A stretch of 64,000 bases of DNA from Bacteroidales bacterium (GCA_021740645.1 JAIOZL010000008.1:1-64000), one strand, 5' to 3'. Numbered from the stretch's first letter, positions 28,863 to 39,253 are shown. Notes: generated by a model from the letters alone, not told the origin. A program made the numbers and translations.

Positions 28863-30410
28863 ATGGGCTTGAAGCGTAAAACAGCTGACCTGAAAAAGAG
28901 AATGCGCGAGGCAGTTAAGGGGGGAGGTTCTCAGGCAATCAAAAAGCAAAAGGCCATCGGTAAAAAAACTGCCCGAGAAAGAATTCTATCCATTTTAGAC
29001 CCTAAATCTTTTCACGAATATGATATGTTTGTTGAGCATTCAGGTAAAGATTTCGATATGGATAAGAAATTTTTACCAGGTGATGGTGTGATTACTGGTA
29101 CAGGAACAATCATGAGTCATCCAGTATGTATATATGCTCAGGACTTTACAGTTGCCGGGGGATCATTAGGTTGGGCACATGCGAAAAAGATCACCAAGAT
29201 CATGGATCATGCAATGAAGCTAAAAATCCCGATCATTGGGATTAATGATTCTGGTGGAGCCCGTATACAAGAAGGCGTTAACGCCCTTGCAGGTTACGGT
29301 GAGATTTTTTACCGGAATACTAGGGCATCTGGTGTTATTCCGCAATTGTCAGTTATTTTGGGCCCTTGTGCAGGAGGTGCAGTTTATTCTCCAGCCCTCA
29401 CTGACTTTGTGTTTGTTGTAGACCAGGTTTCTAAAATGTTTATTACTGGACCTGAGGTTATAAAAACTGTGCTTGGTGAAGAAATCAGCATGGAGGAATT
29501 AGGAGGTGCAAGGGTACATTCTGAAATAACCGGTAATGCGCATTTTTATGCAGATAGTGAGGAAGAGTGCTTCGGACAAATAAAAGAATTGATTAGTTAT
29601 ATCCCCTGGAATAACGAAAGAAAAGCTGCTACTTTTCCTAAAAAACCACCCAAGGCCCGCCTGTTTAATATCGACGAAGTTATACCCGCTGACCCCAGAC
29701 AACCTTATGATGTCAGGCATGTGATCCGATCTATTTCAGATGATTCTGAATTTTTTGAAGTGCAGGAACTTTTTGCTGCAAATATCGTCATAGGTTTTGC
29801 CCGGATTGCTGGACAAACCGCAGGATTTGTAGCCAATCAACCTTTAGTATTAGCGGGTGTATTAGATGTGGATTCTTCGGATAAAGCCGGCCGTTTTATT
29901 CGTTATTGCGATTCCTTTAATATTCCGCTGGTAACCTTGGTTGATCTTCCTGGATATTTACCTGGGATTGACCAGGAACATGCAGGTGTAATCCGTCATG
30001 GAGCCAAAATGCTATATGCCTACTCTGAAGCTACAGTTCCAAAGATAACTGTAATTATGCGAAAAGCTTATGGTGGAGGTTATATTGCTATGTGCTCCCA
30101 TCATCTTCGTGCTGATTTCGTGTGTGCCTGGCCAACCGCAGAAATCGCAGTAATGGGACCCGAAGGAGCCGCCAATATTATTTTCAGGAATGAAATAAAA
30201 AATTCTGAAAACCCGGATGAAACCAGGAAACAGAAGATTAAAGAATACAAAGAAAAATTTGCAAATCCATATGTGGCAGCAGCTTATGGATACATCGATG
30301 CTGTAATAGAGCCTAAAGAAACAAGGAGCTTTTTAATCCATGCTCTTGAAATTTCAAGTCAGAAATCGGAGACAGGACCACAAAGAAAACATGGTATACC
30401 ACCATTTTAA
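28863..30410 (+). CDS. Acyl-CoA carboxylase carboxyltransferase / methylmalonyl-CoA decarboxylase alpha-like subunit
   Basis: GGGSQAIKKQKAIGKKTARERI, GINDSGGARIQEGVNALAGYGEIF, GPCAGGAVYSPAL, GLPGYLPG-like VDLPGYLPGIDQE. Confidence 0.93.
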   Translation: MGLKRKTADLKKRMREAVKGGGSQAIKKQKAIGKKTARERILSILDPKSFHEYDMFVEHSGKDFDMDKKFLPGDGVITGTGTIMSHPVCIYAQDFTVAGGSLGWAHAKKITKIMDHAMKLKIPIIGINDSGGARIQEGVNALAGYGEIFYRNTRASGVIPQLSVILGPCAGGAVYSPALTDFVFVVDQVSKMFITGPEVIKTVLGEEISMEELGGARVHSEITGNAHFYADSEEECFGQIKELISYIPWNNERKAATFPKKPPKARLFNIDEVIPADPRQPYDVRHVIRSISDDSEFFEVQELFAANIVIGFARIAGQTAGFVANQPLVLAGVLDVDSSDKAGRFIRYCDSFNIPLVTLVDLPGYLPGIDQEHAGVIRHGAKMLYAYSEATVPKITVIMRKAYGGGYIAMCSHHLRADFVCAWPTAEIAVMGPEGAANIIFRNEIKNSENPDETRKQKIKEYKEKFANPYVAAAYGYIDAVIEPKETRSFLIHALEISSQKSETGPQRKHGIPPF

Positions 30411-30452
30411 GTTAGTTTTCTTTTTCTTCTCTTTCCTTAAAATTGAAAATTT

Positions 30453-30800
30453 ATGGATAATCATGTAAATGACATTCTAACAAACAAGAAACGGATGAAC
30501 TACAAATCTCTTCTCATCGAAAACATTAAATACAGAACCCTTTTAACTGAAAAATACAAGCAGCGAAAACCCTTTGAAAAAAAGAATGAAAAAATCATGA
30601 CCGCATATATACCGGGAAGCGTTCGTGAAATCTTCGTGAAACCTAATAAAAAAGTTCAGATAGGGGATAAATTGCTGGTATTGGAGGCAATGAAAATGAA
30701 AAATGAAATACTTGCCCCAATAAGTGGAGTCATCAAATCAATTCACGTTTCAGTAGGTGACAAATTAAGAAAAGATGACCTTATTCTTGAATTCAAATAA
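30453..30800 (+). CDS. Biotin carboxyl carrier protein
   Basis: VLEAMKMKNEILAPISGVIKSIHVSVGD biotinylation motif. Confidence 0.9.
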   Translation: MDNHVNDILTNKKRMNYKSLLIENIKYRTLLTEKYKQRKPFEKKNEKIMTAYIPGSVREIFVKPNKKVQIGDKLLVLEAMKMKNEILAPISGVIKSIHVSVGDKLRKDDLILEFK

Positions 30801-30834
30801 TCTGGAATCTACTTCTTAATATCAAGTTCACCGT

Positions 30835-31335
30835 ATGACTTATTTCTCAAAAATAATAATTATTGGACTGTTGTTTATGCAAACAACGGGTTTCGGACAG
30901 GATTATCATTCTGATGAGGAGGACTATGATTTCCTGACCGGGTTAGTCAGCAGAGATCAGCTTCAATCTGGTAAATTTGGGGAGTACTTTTCACAGAACT
31001 ACAAAGATTATCAGCCGGATAATGAAATAATTCAGAATCTAAAAAACACCATTTTTACTCATAAAATTCAAATTATTATGGCCACCTGGTGCCACGACAG
31101 CCAGGAACAGGTTCCGCGTTTTTATAAAATCCTCGACCAACTCGATTATAATACGAACTTCGTGGAGATAATCTGTGTGGATAGGAATAAAGAAGTTTCT
31201 GGTTATAACCTTGAAGCACTTGATATAGAGAGAGTCCCCACATTTATCTTTTACTCTGATGATGCAGAAAAAGGCCGGATCATTGAAACTCCTCAAACTA
31301 CTCTTGAATTTGATTCCTATTCCATTTTAAAATAG
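30835..31335 (+). CDS. Thioredoxin-fold protein with atypical CHDS motif
   Basis: IIMATWCHDSQEQVPRFYKILDQL...VPTFIFY (cis-Pro). Confidence 0.8.
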   Translation: MTYFSKIIIIGLLFMQTTGFGQDYHSDEEDYDFLTGLVSRDQLQSGKFGEYFSQNYKDYQPDNEIIQNLKNTIFTHKIQIIMATWCHDSQEQVPRFYKILDQLDYNTNFVEIICVDRNKEVSGYNLEALDIERVPTFIFYSDDAEKGRIIETPQTTLEFDSYSILK

Positions 31336-31377
31336 TAATTTTGAAAATCAATTAATCCCAATAAGATATTACGGATT

Positions 31378-32223
31378 ATGAAAATTTTTCAAGCAAGTAA
31401 TGAGATAAAGGACTACCTCTTTCCTATTTTAAAAGACGGAAAAAGTATTGGGTTTGTGCCCACTATGGGTGCCTTGCATGAAGGACACCTTTCATTGATA
31501 ACGGAGGCTAAAGAGGAAAACAATTTAGTAGTTTGCAGCATTTTTGTGAATCCAATTCAATTCAATAATAAGGAGGATTTAAAGAAATACCCACGCACAC
31601 ACGAAACTGATATCCAAAAGCTTAAATCCATTAATTGCGATGTATTATTTATGCCTTCAGAGGAAGAAATGTACCCGGAGGCTCCAACGGAAACCTTTGA
31701 TTTTGAAGGCCTCAATAAAGTATTGGAAGGCAAATTCAGGCCGGGACATTTTGAAGGTGTTACCATTGTAGTAAAAAGATTATTTGAAATTGTAAACCCC
31801 ACAAAAGCATACTTTGGGATAAAAGATTACCAACAAATGTTAATCATTCATAACCAGGTTAAGAAATTAGGCCTGGGCGTTGAAATTGTTCCTTGTTCAA
31901 TTATCCGTGAAGAAAATGGCCTGGCCATGAGTTCCAGAAATGAGTTATTAAGTCCGGTTGAAAGAAAACAAGCATCTATATTATACGAAACTCTTAAATG
32001 GGTAAAAATCCGCTCAGGCTTTGCTACTATTGAAGAAATTAAGCAACAAATAAGATTACAATTTAAAAAGAATAAATTCGTTGAACTCGAATACTTTGAA
32101 ATTGTTGATATGTATACCTTAAAATCACTTAACAGGTGGGCTGAAAGCAATAACATTATTGCATGTATTGCAGCCAATGTTGGGAATGTAAGGCTAATAG
32201 ATAATATTATATTATTTTCTTAA
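31378..32223 (+). CDS. panC: Pantoate--beta-alanine ligase
   Basis: GFVPTMGALHEGHLSLI, FVNPIQFN, YFGIKDYQQ, MSSRNELLS. Confidence 0.96.
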   Translation: MKIFQASNEIKDYLFPILKDGKSIGFVPTMGALHEGHLSLITEAKEENNLVVCSIFVNPIQFNNKEDLKKYPRTHETDIQKLKSINCDVLFMPSEEEMYPEAPTETFDFEGLNKVLEGKFRPGHFEGVTIVVKRLFEIVNPTKAYFGIKDYQQMLIIHNQVKKLGLGVEIVPCSIIREENGLAMSSRNELLSPVERKQASILYETLKWVKIRSGFATIEEIKQQIRLQFKKNKFVELEYFEIVDMYTLKSLNRWAESNNIIACIAANVGNVRLIDNIILFS

Positions 32224-32228
32224 TTTTG
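32221..32228 (+). promoter_or_regulatory. -7 box TAATTTTG overlapping the panC stop, 7 nt before the panD ATG
   Basis: TAnnTTTG match. Confidence 0.45.
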
Positions 32229-32235
32229 CACAACT

Positions 32236-32586
32236 ATGCACATTGAGGTATTAAAATCGAAAATCCACCGGGCTACTATTACTGAGTCTGACCTGAATTA
32301 CATCGGTAGCATTGGTATCGATGAAGATTTAATGGAGGCGTCTCAATTAATTGAGAATGAAAAAGTACATCTATATAATATTACCAATGGTGAGCGATTG
32401 GAAACATATGTAATAAAAGGCAAAAGAGGTTCTGGTATTATATCTTTAAACGGAGCAGCTGCAAGGAAAGCAGCGGTGGGCGACCAGATTATTATTGTGT
32501 CATACGCTTCAATGGATTTTGAAAAAGCCAAATTGCATAAACCAATCATCCTGTTTCCCGATGATCAAAATAAAATAAATCATTGA
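32236..32586 (+). CDS. panD: Aspartate 1-decarboxylase
   Basis: [46 protein letters not shown]. Confidence 0.96.
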   Translation: MHIEVLKSKIHRATITESDLNYIGSIGIDEDLMEASQLIENEKVHLYNITNGERLETYVIKGKRGSGIISLNGAAARKAAVGDQIIIVSYASMDFEKAKLHKPIILFPDDQNKINH

Positions 32587-33608
32587 AGAAAAAACTTTTA
32601 GATTTTTTTAAAATCATTTTTTTTCTCAGCCTTGGTATATTCTTCATATGGCTGTTTATGCATAACTTAAGCCCGGAAGAAAAAAAAGACATTTATTCGT
32701 CTTTCCTTCGCGCAAATTACTGGTGGGTTTTTTTATCAATTCTTATCGGAATATTTAGCCATATTAGCAGAGCCATAAGATGGAAACTCCTTCTGGAACC
32801 AATGGGATATAATCCGGGAATAAAAAATACATTTTTTGCTGTGATGATCGGCTATTTTGCAAATATGGCTTTACCTCGCCTCGGAGAAGTAACTCGTTGC
32901 GGTATACTGGCAAGATACGAGAAAATACCTATGCAAAAGTCATTTGGGACCGTAGTGACTGAAAGAGGGCTTGACCTGATTAGTTTAACCATCGTTTTTT
33001 TGTTAAACTTTGTTATCCACCTCGATAAACTTAGCCTGTTTAAACATAGTAAACTCTACCTTAACATGAAGGACAAATTAAGTGGTGTTGAAAACCCCGG
33101 GATTTATTACTGGATGTTTTTAGGCATCGTAATTATACTTCTTTTTTTGCTTTTTAAATTCAGACATAAAATTTCTCATTTTACTTTTTACAAAAAAATA
33201 AGGGAGATAATACTTGGCTTTGTTGAAGGGCTTAAATCTTTGATTAAAATTAAAAAGCCCTTCTGGTTTATTTTTCACTCAATCAATATTTGGATAATGT
33301 ACTGGTTAATGACCTGGGTGGTCTTTTTCAGTATTCCTGAAACCAGTCACCTGGGTGGGTCAGTAGGCTTGGCAGTATTGGTTTTTGGATCAATCGGGAT
33401 AATAATTGTTCAGGGTGGAATTGGAATTTATCCCTGGATCGTAGCTGAAATATTAGTACTCTTTCAGGTTATTGGAACTAAAGGTTATGCCCTTGGATGG
33501 CTGCTTTGGACTGGTCAATCACTTATGATCGTAATATTCGGACTTCTATCCATGATATTGTTACCCATGTTAAACCTCAGGAAAAATGGAATTCAACCAG
33601 CTCAATAA
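32583..33608 (+). CDS. Lysylphosphatidylglycerol synthase TM region / YbhN-family flippase-like protein (TTG start)
   Basis: [44 protein letters not shown]. Confidence 0.88.
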   Translation: MKKKLLDFFKIIFFLSLGIFFIWLFMHNLSPEEKKDIYSSFLRANYWWVFLSILIGIFSHISRAIRWKLLLEPMGYNPGIKNTFFAVMIGYFANMALPRLGEVTRCGILARYEKIPMQKSFGTVVTERGLDLISLTIVFLLNFVIHLDKLSLFKHSKLYLNMKDKLSGVENPGIYYWMFLGIVIILLFLLFKFRHKISHFTFYKKIREIILGFVEGLKSLIKIKKPFWFIFHSINIWIMYWLMTWVVFFSIPETSHLGGSVGLAVLVFGSIGIIIVQGGIGIYPWIVAEILVLFQVIGTKGYALGWLLWTGQSLMIVIFGLLSMILLPMLNLRKNGIQPAQ

Positions 33609-34077
33609 ACAGAAAATACACCAGTCTGATCAATTAGATTCTTTACTTGCCTACTGGAAGTTTAAGAACTACAAAATAGTTTTTACCAATGGTTGCTTTG
33701 ATATTATACACCTCGGCCATATCGACTATTTATCTAAAGCCCGATCCCTGGGCAACTTGTTGGTTATAGGTTTAAATACTGACCAATCTGTAAGGCAATT
33801 AAAGGGAGAAAACAGGCCTGTTAATGACCAGTTAGCGAGGGCTGAAATTCTTGCATCATTTTCATTTGTGGATGCAGTGATCTATTTTGATGAAGAAACT
33901 CCATATAACTTAATTAAAAAAGTTCAACCTGATATCCTGGTGAAAGGAAGTGATTATAAAGCAGAAGATATAGTGGGTTACGATATTATTAATGCCAAAG
34001 GAGGTAAAGTAATTACTATTGATTTCCTGGAAGGGTATTCCACTTCGGGAATAATTAACAAGATAAAATCATTTTAA
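33586..34077 (+). CDS. rfaE2: D-glycero-beta-D-manno-heptose 1-phosphate adenylyltransferase
   Basis: [34 protein letters not shown]. Confidence 0.93.
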   Translation: MEFNQLNKQKIHQSDQLDSLLAYWKFKNYKIVFTNGCFDIIHLGHIDYLSKARSLGNLLVIGLNTDQSVRQLKGENRPVNDQLARAEILASFSFVDAVIYFDEETPYNLIKKVQPDILVKGSDYKAEDIVGYDIINAKGGKVITIDFLEGYSTSGIINKIKSF

Positions 34078-34087
34078 AATTACGAAT

Positions 34088-35455
34088 ATGGCAAAGTCGA
34101 AAAGCGTTTTCTTTTGCCAAAACTGCGGAGCCCAGTCAGCAAGATGGATCGGCCGTTGCCCCTCTTGCAATGAATGGAATACCTATGTTGAAGAAATTAT
34201 CCAAAAAGAATCTGAGAAGAATAAAAACCCAGTCGCATCTCAAAATAAAAGACCTGAACCGGTCAAAATTTCAGAGATTGAAAGCGGTAGGGAAGAACGG
34301 GTAAATTTAATTGACCAGGAATTAAACAGAGTACTTGGTGGGGGTTTGGTAAAAGGCTCCCTGGTTTTGGTAGGAGGAGAACCTGGCATTGGGAAATCCA
34401 CTTTACTTTTACAGGTCGCCCTAAAACTCAGGAATATTAAAGTTTTATACGTAACCGGGGAAGAAAGCGAACAGCAAATAAAGCTGAGGGCAGGGAGGAT
34501 TGGCAGTGAAAATGACGATTGTTATATCCTGGCTGAAACAAACACGCAGCATATCTTTCAGATGATAGAAAAGCTTACTCCCGACATGGTAATTATTGAT
34601 TCCATTCAAACGCTTTTTACCGATTACCTTGATTCTTCTGCAGGCAGTATATCGCAAATCAGGGAATGTGCTGCCGAATTTCAGAAATATGCTAAAATTA
34701 CCAATACTCCTGTCTTCTTGATAGGACATATTACTAAGGAGGGCTCTCTGGCAGGGCCAAAATTACTCGAACATATGGTGGACACAGTCCTTCAGTTTGA
34801 GGGAGAGAGGAATTATGGTTACCGGATTTTAAGAGCTGCAAAAAACCGTTTTGGGTCTACCTCAGAACTGGGTATTTATGAAATGCAGAATACCGGACTT
34901 AGGGAAGTATTAAATCCTTCGGAGATATTACTTTCTAACAGGGATAATAATTTAAGCGGGATTGCAGTAGCTTCGATGGTAGAAGGGGTCCGTCCCATGA
35001 TGATTGAAACACAGGCCCTGGTGAGTTCTGCTGCGTATGGAACTCCCCTCAGGTCTTCTACTGGCTTTGATGCGCGCCGGCTTAATATGTTGTTGGCCGT
35101 TCTTGAAAAAAGGAGTGGTTTCAGGCTAGGTGCAAAAGATGTGTTTCTGAATATTGCTGGAGGAATAAGAGTGGACGACCCTGCTATTGACCTGGCAGTT
35201 ATTGCTTCCATTTTATCATCCAGTGAGGATATTGCAATCGACCAAAACATTTGTTTTGCCGGAGAAGTGGGTCTTTCAGGAGAAGTGAGGGCTGTAAATA
35301 AAATTGAGCAACGGATAGCTGAAGCCAATAAACTTGGAATGGAGCAAATTTTTGTTTCTAAATACGGGTTAAAAGGATTCCAAAAATCAAATTTTAATAT
35401 TGAGATTATTCCGGTCGGAAAAGTCGAGGAGGTATTCAGTAAATTATTTGGATAA
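34088..35455 (+). CDS. radA: DNA repair protein RadA
   Basis: N-terminal zinc finger CQNCGAQSARWIGRCPSC, Walker A GGEPGIGKSTLLLQ, KNRFGSTSELG, Lon-like C-terminal region. Confidence 0.96.
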   Translation: MAKSKSVFFCQNCGAQSARWIGRCPSCNEWNTYVEEIIQKESEKNKNPVASQNKRPEPVKISEIESGREERVNLIDQELNRVLGGGLVKGSLVLVGGEPGIGKSTLLLQVALKLRNIKVLYVTGEESEQQIKLRAGRIGSENDDCYILAETNTQHIFQMIEKLTPDMVIIDSIQTLFTDYLDSSAGSISQIRECAAEFQKYAKITNTPVFLIGHITKEGSLAGPKLLEHMVDTVLQFEGERNYGYRILRAAKNRFGSTSELGIYEMQNTGLREVLNPSEILLSNRDNNLSGIAVASMVEGVRPMMIETQALVSSAAYGTPLRSSTGFDARRLNMLLAVLEKRSGFRLGAKDVFLNIAGGIRVDDPAIDLAVIASILSSSEDIAIDQNICFAGEVGLSGEVRAVNKIEQRIAEANKLGMEQIFVSKYGLKGFQKSNFNIEIIPVGKVEEVFSKLFG

Positions 35456-35485
35456 AAAAACCCTGACGAAGCAAGCTTGTCAGGG
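35452..35485 (-). terminator. Rho-independent terminator for the minus-strand gene at 35508
   Basis: Minus strand reads CCCTGACAAGCTTGCTTCGTCAGGGTTTTTTTA. Confidence 0.8.
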
Positions 35486-35507
35486 CATTCAAAGTGATTA
35501 ATTTTCT

Positions 35508-35735
35508 CTAATTCAAAATCTTTTTTCTTAAGGTCATTATCTTTTTAGTGCCATAAGCAATACCTAATGTAAGCATAAATATTAATCCTCCACCAATTGG
35601 TGAACCTCCACCCACAGGGTTTCCTCCTGTTGGATCTCCACCCGGATCTGGTGGTGCATCAGCAAATACTTGAGCACTTACCACTAAGGCTAAAACAATT
35701 AGAACTACTGCTGTTTTTATGACAATTTTTTTCAT
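35508..35735 (-). CDS. Small secreted/surface protein: signal peptide, Gly/Pro-rich linker, C-terminal TM and basic tail (PID-CTERM-like sorting signal)
   Basis: MKKIVIKTAVVLIVLALVVSAQVFADAPPDPGGDPTGGNPVGGGSPIGGGLIFMLTLGIAYGTKKIMTLRKK. Confidence 0.75.
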   Translation of the reverse strand: MKKIVIKTAVVLIVLALVVSAQVFADAPPDPGGDPTGGNPVGGGSPIGGGLIFMLTLGIAYGTKKIMTLRKKILN

Positions 35736-35813
35736 CGTAAAAGGTTTTGTCTTGTTAAAAATATTTATCCAAAATCCCCATTATTAATCTTCCTGCATCA
35801 ACCTGACAAGCTG

Positions 35814-35821
35814 CAAAGATA
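35814..35821 (-). promoter_or_regulatory. -7 box (minus strand TATCTTTG) for the 35508-35735 gene
   Basis: Plus strand CAAAGATA = TAnnTTTG on the minus strand. Confidence 0.5.
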
Positions 35822-35915
35822 ATAAATAATTTATTTAGTTATTAAAAATAAAAAAAAATATCAGCTGCCTGTTGTTTAAAAATAAACCATCGGATTAATA
35901 ATGAGTCATTGTTTG

Positions 35916-36860
35916 CTACTTGCCGGCAAATTTATATGATAAGCCTACTGAAAGTAGTTGCTTGATTTGTGTTCTAGGCCCAATATTTCCATCTTTATCC
36001 ATAACCGGTGTATCATGATCATAAACCATTTGTAACCCAAAGTTGGCTGAAATCCAATCGTTCACTTTCATATTGATCATTGTATCCCAGTTTACATCAA
36101 CGTTTTGAGGATCCTTAAGATAATCAGAAAACAATTCAAGCTTGGTACTCAAATTGACATTCTTAACAATGTCTTTTACAAATAAAAATCTGAAATATGC
36201 GCCCATCTCGAATTTGGATTTTTCACCATCTGTTAATTTTTTAGTCAAATCTGGATTTCCAAGGCTGTCAGCTTCATAGGTTGCACCTTCTACTCCAAAC
36301 GATCCTGCATCGGCTAAATCCTGGTCATTGACGATGATCCATTTTGCAGTAGCCGGAGAGAAATAGAATGACAAATATTCCTTAGGCCGGTATTCCATTC
36401 CAGGGCCAATGGAAATATAAGCAGGTGCCAGAAAATTAGAAATCTTAACCTTTCCAATTGTTGGATCACCATCATGATAGTTATAGCCTTCAGCAAATTG
36501 AGTTTTAAAATTAAAATTCGCCGAATAGTACCAGACTTCAGAAGCCTGGTAACCATAAATAGACTGCAAATCAATTTTGTCTTCCGATTTGCGGTAGTCC
36601 TGAACACCCGTTTTCGTTTGACCATAAGCTAAACCGAGCATAGTTTCCCATTTTGCTTTTCCTTTAATATATCCGGCATAATAATTAAATATACCGTTCA
36701 TAGTAATGTTATTTTCCCCACCGGGAGCCCAGTTAGTAAAAGATGTTTGAGAAAACATTAATGAAATATCTCCTCTTCTTTTCCATGATGTGTCAGCATC
36801 CTGGGCAATTACAACACTCGTTAGAAGCAAGCCTGTAAAAAATAATAAAATCTTAGTCAT
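35916..36860 (-). CDS. DUF3078-like outer-membrane/porin-like protein
   Basis: WKRRGDISLMFSQTSFTNWAPGGENNITMNGIFNYYAGYIKGKAKWETMLGLAYGQ. Start moved to MTKILLFFTG (36860) because the longer ORF overlaps the upstream mscS-like gene. Confidence 0.87.
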   Translation of the reverse strand: MTKILLFFTGLLLTSVVIAQDADTSWKRRGDISLMFSQTSFTNWAPGGENNITMNGIFNYYAGYIKGKAKWETMLGLAYGQTKTGVQDYRKSEDKIDLQSIYGYQASEVWYYSANFNFKTQFAEGYNYHDGDPTIGKVKISNFLAPAYISIGPGMEYRPKEYLSFYFSPATAKWIIVNDQDLADAGSFGVEGATYEADSLGNPDLTKKLTDGEKSKFEMGAYFRFLFVKDIVKNVNLSTKLELFSDYLKDPQNVDVNWDTMINMKVNDWISANFGLQMVYDHDTPVMDKDGNIGPRTQIKQLLSVGLSYKFAGK

Positions 36861-36891
36861 AACTTTAAATTTATTGGTAATAATATTTGTT

Positions 36892-37710
36892 TTATTTCGA
36901 ATTATATACATGTACATCTGTTTGCGGATATGGAATTGAGATACCCTCTTTATCAAAAGCTTTTTTCACAAGTTCATACATATCAAAATTAATAGCCCAG
37001 TAATTGGAAGCCTCTGACCACACCCTGACCACTAGATTAACAGAACTATCCGCCAGTTCTGAAACAGCAATAAAAGGGGCAGGATCAGTAAATATTCTCT
37101 TATCCGCTTTAATTATCCCTTCAATAACTGCTTTTGCTTTGTCAATATCATCCGTATATCCAATCCCAAAAGTAAAGTCAACACGCCGGTGAGGCTCCGT
37201 TGAATAATTGGTTAATGAGCCGGTTGAAAGTCCTCCATTCGGGATAATAACCGTTTTGTTGTCAGGTGTTTTGAGTATAGTGTTGAATATATGAATCGCG
37301 CTTACAGTTCCCGAATACCCCTGGGCATCAATATAATCACCTACTTTAAAAGGTTTAAAAATTACCAGGATAACACCTCCGGCAAAATTCTGTAACGTAC
37401 CTGACAGGGCCATACCAATGGCAAATCCAGCGGCTGCAAGAATTGCCACAAAAGAAGTCATTTCAATTCCAACCATACTGATTACTGTAATGATCAGCAG
37501 AATTTTTAAGGAGATTCCGAATAAGGATTTTAAAAACTGGCCAAGAGTGGGATCAAAATTTCTCTTTTCAAAATTCCGGTCCATGGCTTTCAGGATTAAT
37601 TTTATAATCCACAAACCAACAAGCAATGTGACAATGGCTATTAATAGTTTCAATCCGTATTTGACGGCCAATTCATAAACCATGGTTATAATTCCCTCAA
37701 TGTTTTCCAT
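36892..37710 (-). CDS. Small-conductance mechanosensitive channel (MscS family)
   Basis: AAAGFAIGMALSGTLQNFAGGVILVIFKPFKVGDYIDAQGYSGTVSAIHIFNTILKTPDNKTVIIPNG. Confidence 0.94.
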   Translation of the reverse strand: MENIEGIITMVYELAVKYGLKLLIAIVTLLVGLWIIKLILKAMDRNFEKRNFDPTLGQFLKSLFGISLKILLIITVISMVGIEMTSFVAILAAAGFAIGMALSGTLQNFAGGVILVIFKPFKVGDYIDAQGYSGTVSAIHIFNTILKTPDNKTVIIPNGGLSTGSLTNYSTEPHRRVDFTFGIGYTDDIDKAKAVIEGIIKADKRIFTDPAPFIAVSELADSSVNLVVRVWSEASNYWAINFDMYELVKKAFDKEGISIPYPQTDVHVYNSK

Positions 37711-37909
37711 AAGAATAATTGTGTTTTTGTTTTAACTTTTATGTCTTTCAGGAGATTGTTTTAATATCTTTTTTTTACGATAATGCGAATCCAGTTCCAA
37801 ATGAATAGGATGATTTATCTTGAATTTTTACTACTACCTGAAATTTATTCACTAAAAATAATAAATATTTCTTAATTCAGCTCTCATAACAAAGTTTTTC
37901 CCAATTTGT

Positions 37910-37917
37910 TAAATTTG
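37910..37917 (+). promoter_or_regulatory. -7 box TAAATTTG 4 nt upstream of the tilS ATG
   Basis: TAnnTTTG match. Confidence 0.5.
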
Positions 37918-37921
37918 CATA

Positions 37922-39253
37922 ATGAAAAACAGGTTTTTGGACTTCATTGCCTCTCAAGATTTATTTAATGACAAAGATACTATACTTATCGGATTAAGTG
38001 GAGGTATAGATAGCATGGTGATGGCCAACTTGTTTTTTCAGACAAAAAAAAAAATTGTCATTGCCCATTGTAATTTCCAATTAAGAGGGTTTGAATCTGA
38101 TAGGGATGAAAAATTCGTAATTGATTTTTGTGCCCAAAATAATATCCCCTGTTTTACCAGGTCTTTTGATACAAAAGATTATGCAAAAATCAATAATCTT
38201 TCAATACAAATGGCTGCCCGTGAATTGCGGATTAATTGGTTTGAAAAGCTTTTGGAAGAACACGGGTTTACCTACTATGCTACCGCCCATCATCTTGATG
38301 ACCAGATCGAGTCTTTTTTCATCAATTTATTAAGGGGAACAGGAATTGCAGGACTACATGGAATTTTACCTAAACAAAACAAGGTGATACATCCCATGCT
38401 TTTTACCACCCGGACTGAAATAGCTGAATATGCCAATTTACAAAATATAACCTTTAGAGAAGATAGTTCGAATAGCAAAACGGATTATACAAGAAATAAA
38501 ATCAGACATCAATTACTTCCAGTTATTAGCCAGGTAAATCCTGATGCTAAAAGTATAATTACTGATAATATTTATAGGTTTAGGGCTATAGAAAACATTT
38601 ACCAGCTAAAAATTAAGGAATTGGAAGCAAAAATTGTTTCTAAACAAGGCAAAAATATTCGAATATCTTTTCATGAATTATTCAGTTTACCAGAAAAAAC
38701 AACTGTTCTTTATGAAATAATTAAACAGTATGGTTTCAACTTTGCCCAGGCTACAGACATCACCGGGTCGCTGGAATCAATTGCAGGAAAAAAATTTTTA
38801 TCGGGCACACACCAACTTATTCGCGACCGGGAATATTTTATTATTGAAGAAATCTCTATTGATGAAAATGATCAAAATACTTATATTATCTCCGAAGGTA
38901 GCCCGGAATTAAAATATCCAATGGAAATAGAAATCTCCATTATGGAAAATAATTCTGATCTAAAAATCTCAACAGCAAAAAACGTAGCTTCATTTGACCT
39001 TCAAAAAATCACTTTTCCACTTCAGATTAGAAAATGGAAGAAAGGCGACCATTTTTATCCTTTTGGGATGAAAGGGAAAAAACTAATCAGCGACTATTTT
39101 ATTGACCAGAAGTTATCACTTTATGAAAAGCAAAAAATTTGGTTACTCACTTCGCAGGGTGAAATTCTATGGGTTATTGGGTATAGAACGGATAATAGGT
39201 TCAAAGTTTCTGGCTCAACCAAAAATATTATTCGGTTTACGCTGAAAAATTGA
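37922..39253 (+). CDS. tilS: tRNA(Ile)-lysidine synthase
   Basis: IGLSGGIDSMVMANLF P-loop, ATAHHLDDQIESFFINLLRGTGIAGLHGI, RNKIRHQLLPVI. Confidence 0.94.
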   Translation: MKNRFLDFIASQDLFNDKDTILIGLSGGIDSMVMANLFFQTKKKIVIAHCNFQLRGFESDRDEKFVIDFCAQNNIPCFTRSFDTKDYAKINNLSIQMAARELRINWFEKLLEEHGFTYYATAHHLDDQIESFFINLLRGTGIAGLHGILPKQNKVIHPMLFTTRTEIAEYANLQNITFREDSSNSKTDYTRNKIRHQLLPVISQVNPDAKSIITDNIYRFRAIENIYQLKIKELEAKIVSKQGKNIRISFHELFSLPEKTTVLYEIIKQYGFNFAQATDITGSLESIAGKKFLSGTHQLIRDREYFIIEEISIDENDQNTYIISEGSPELKYPMEIEISIMENNSDLKISTAKNVASFDLQKITFPLQIRKWKKGDHFYPFGMKGKKLISDYFIDQKLSLYEKQKIWLLTSQGEILWVIGYRTDNRFKVSGSTKNIIRFTLKN

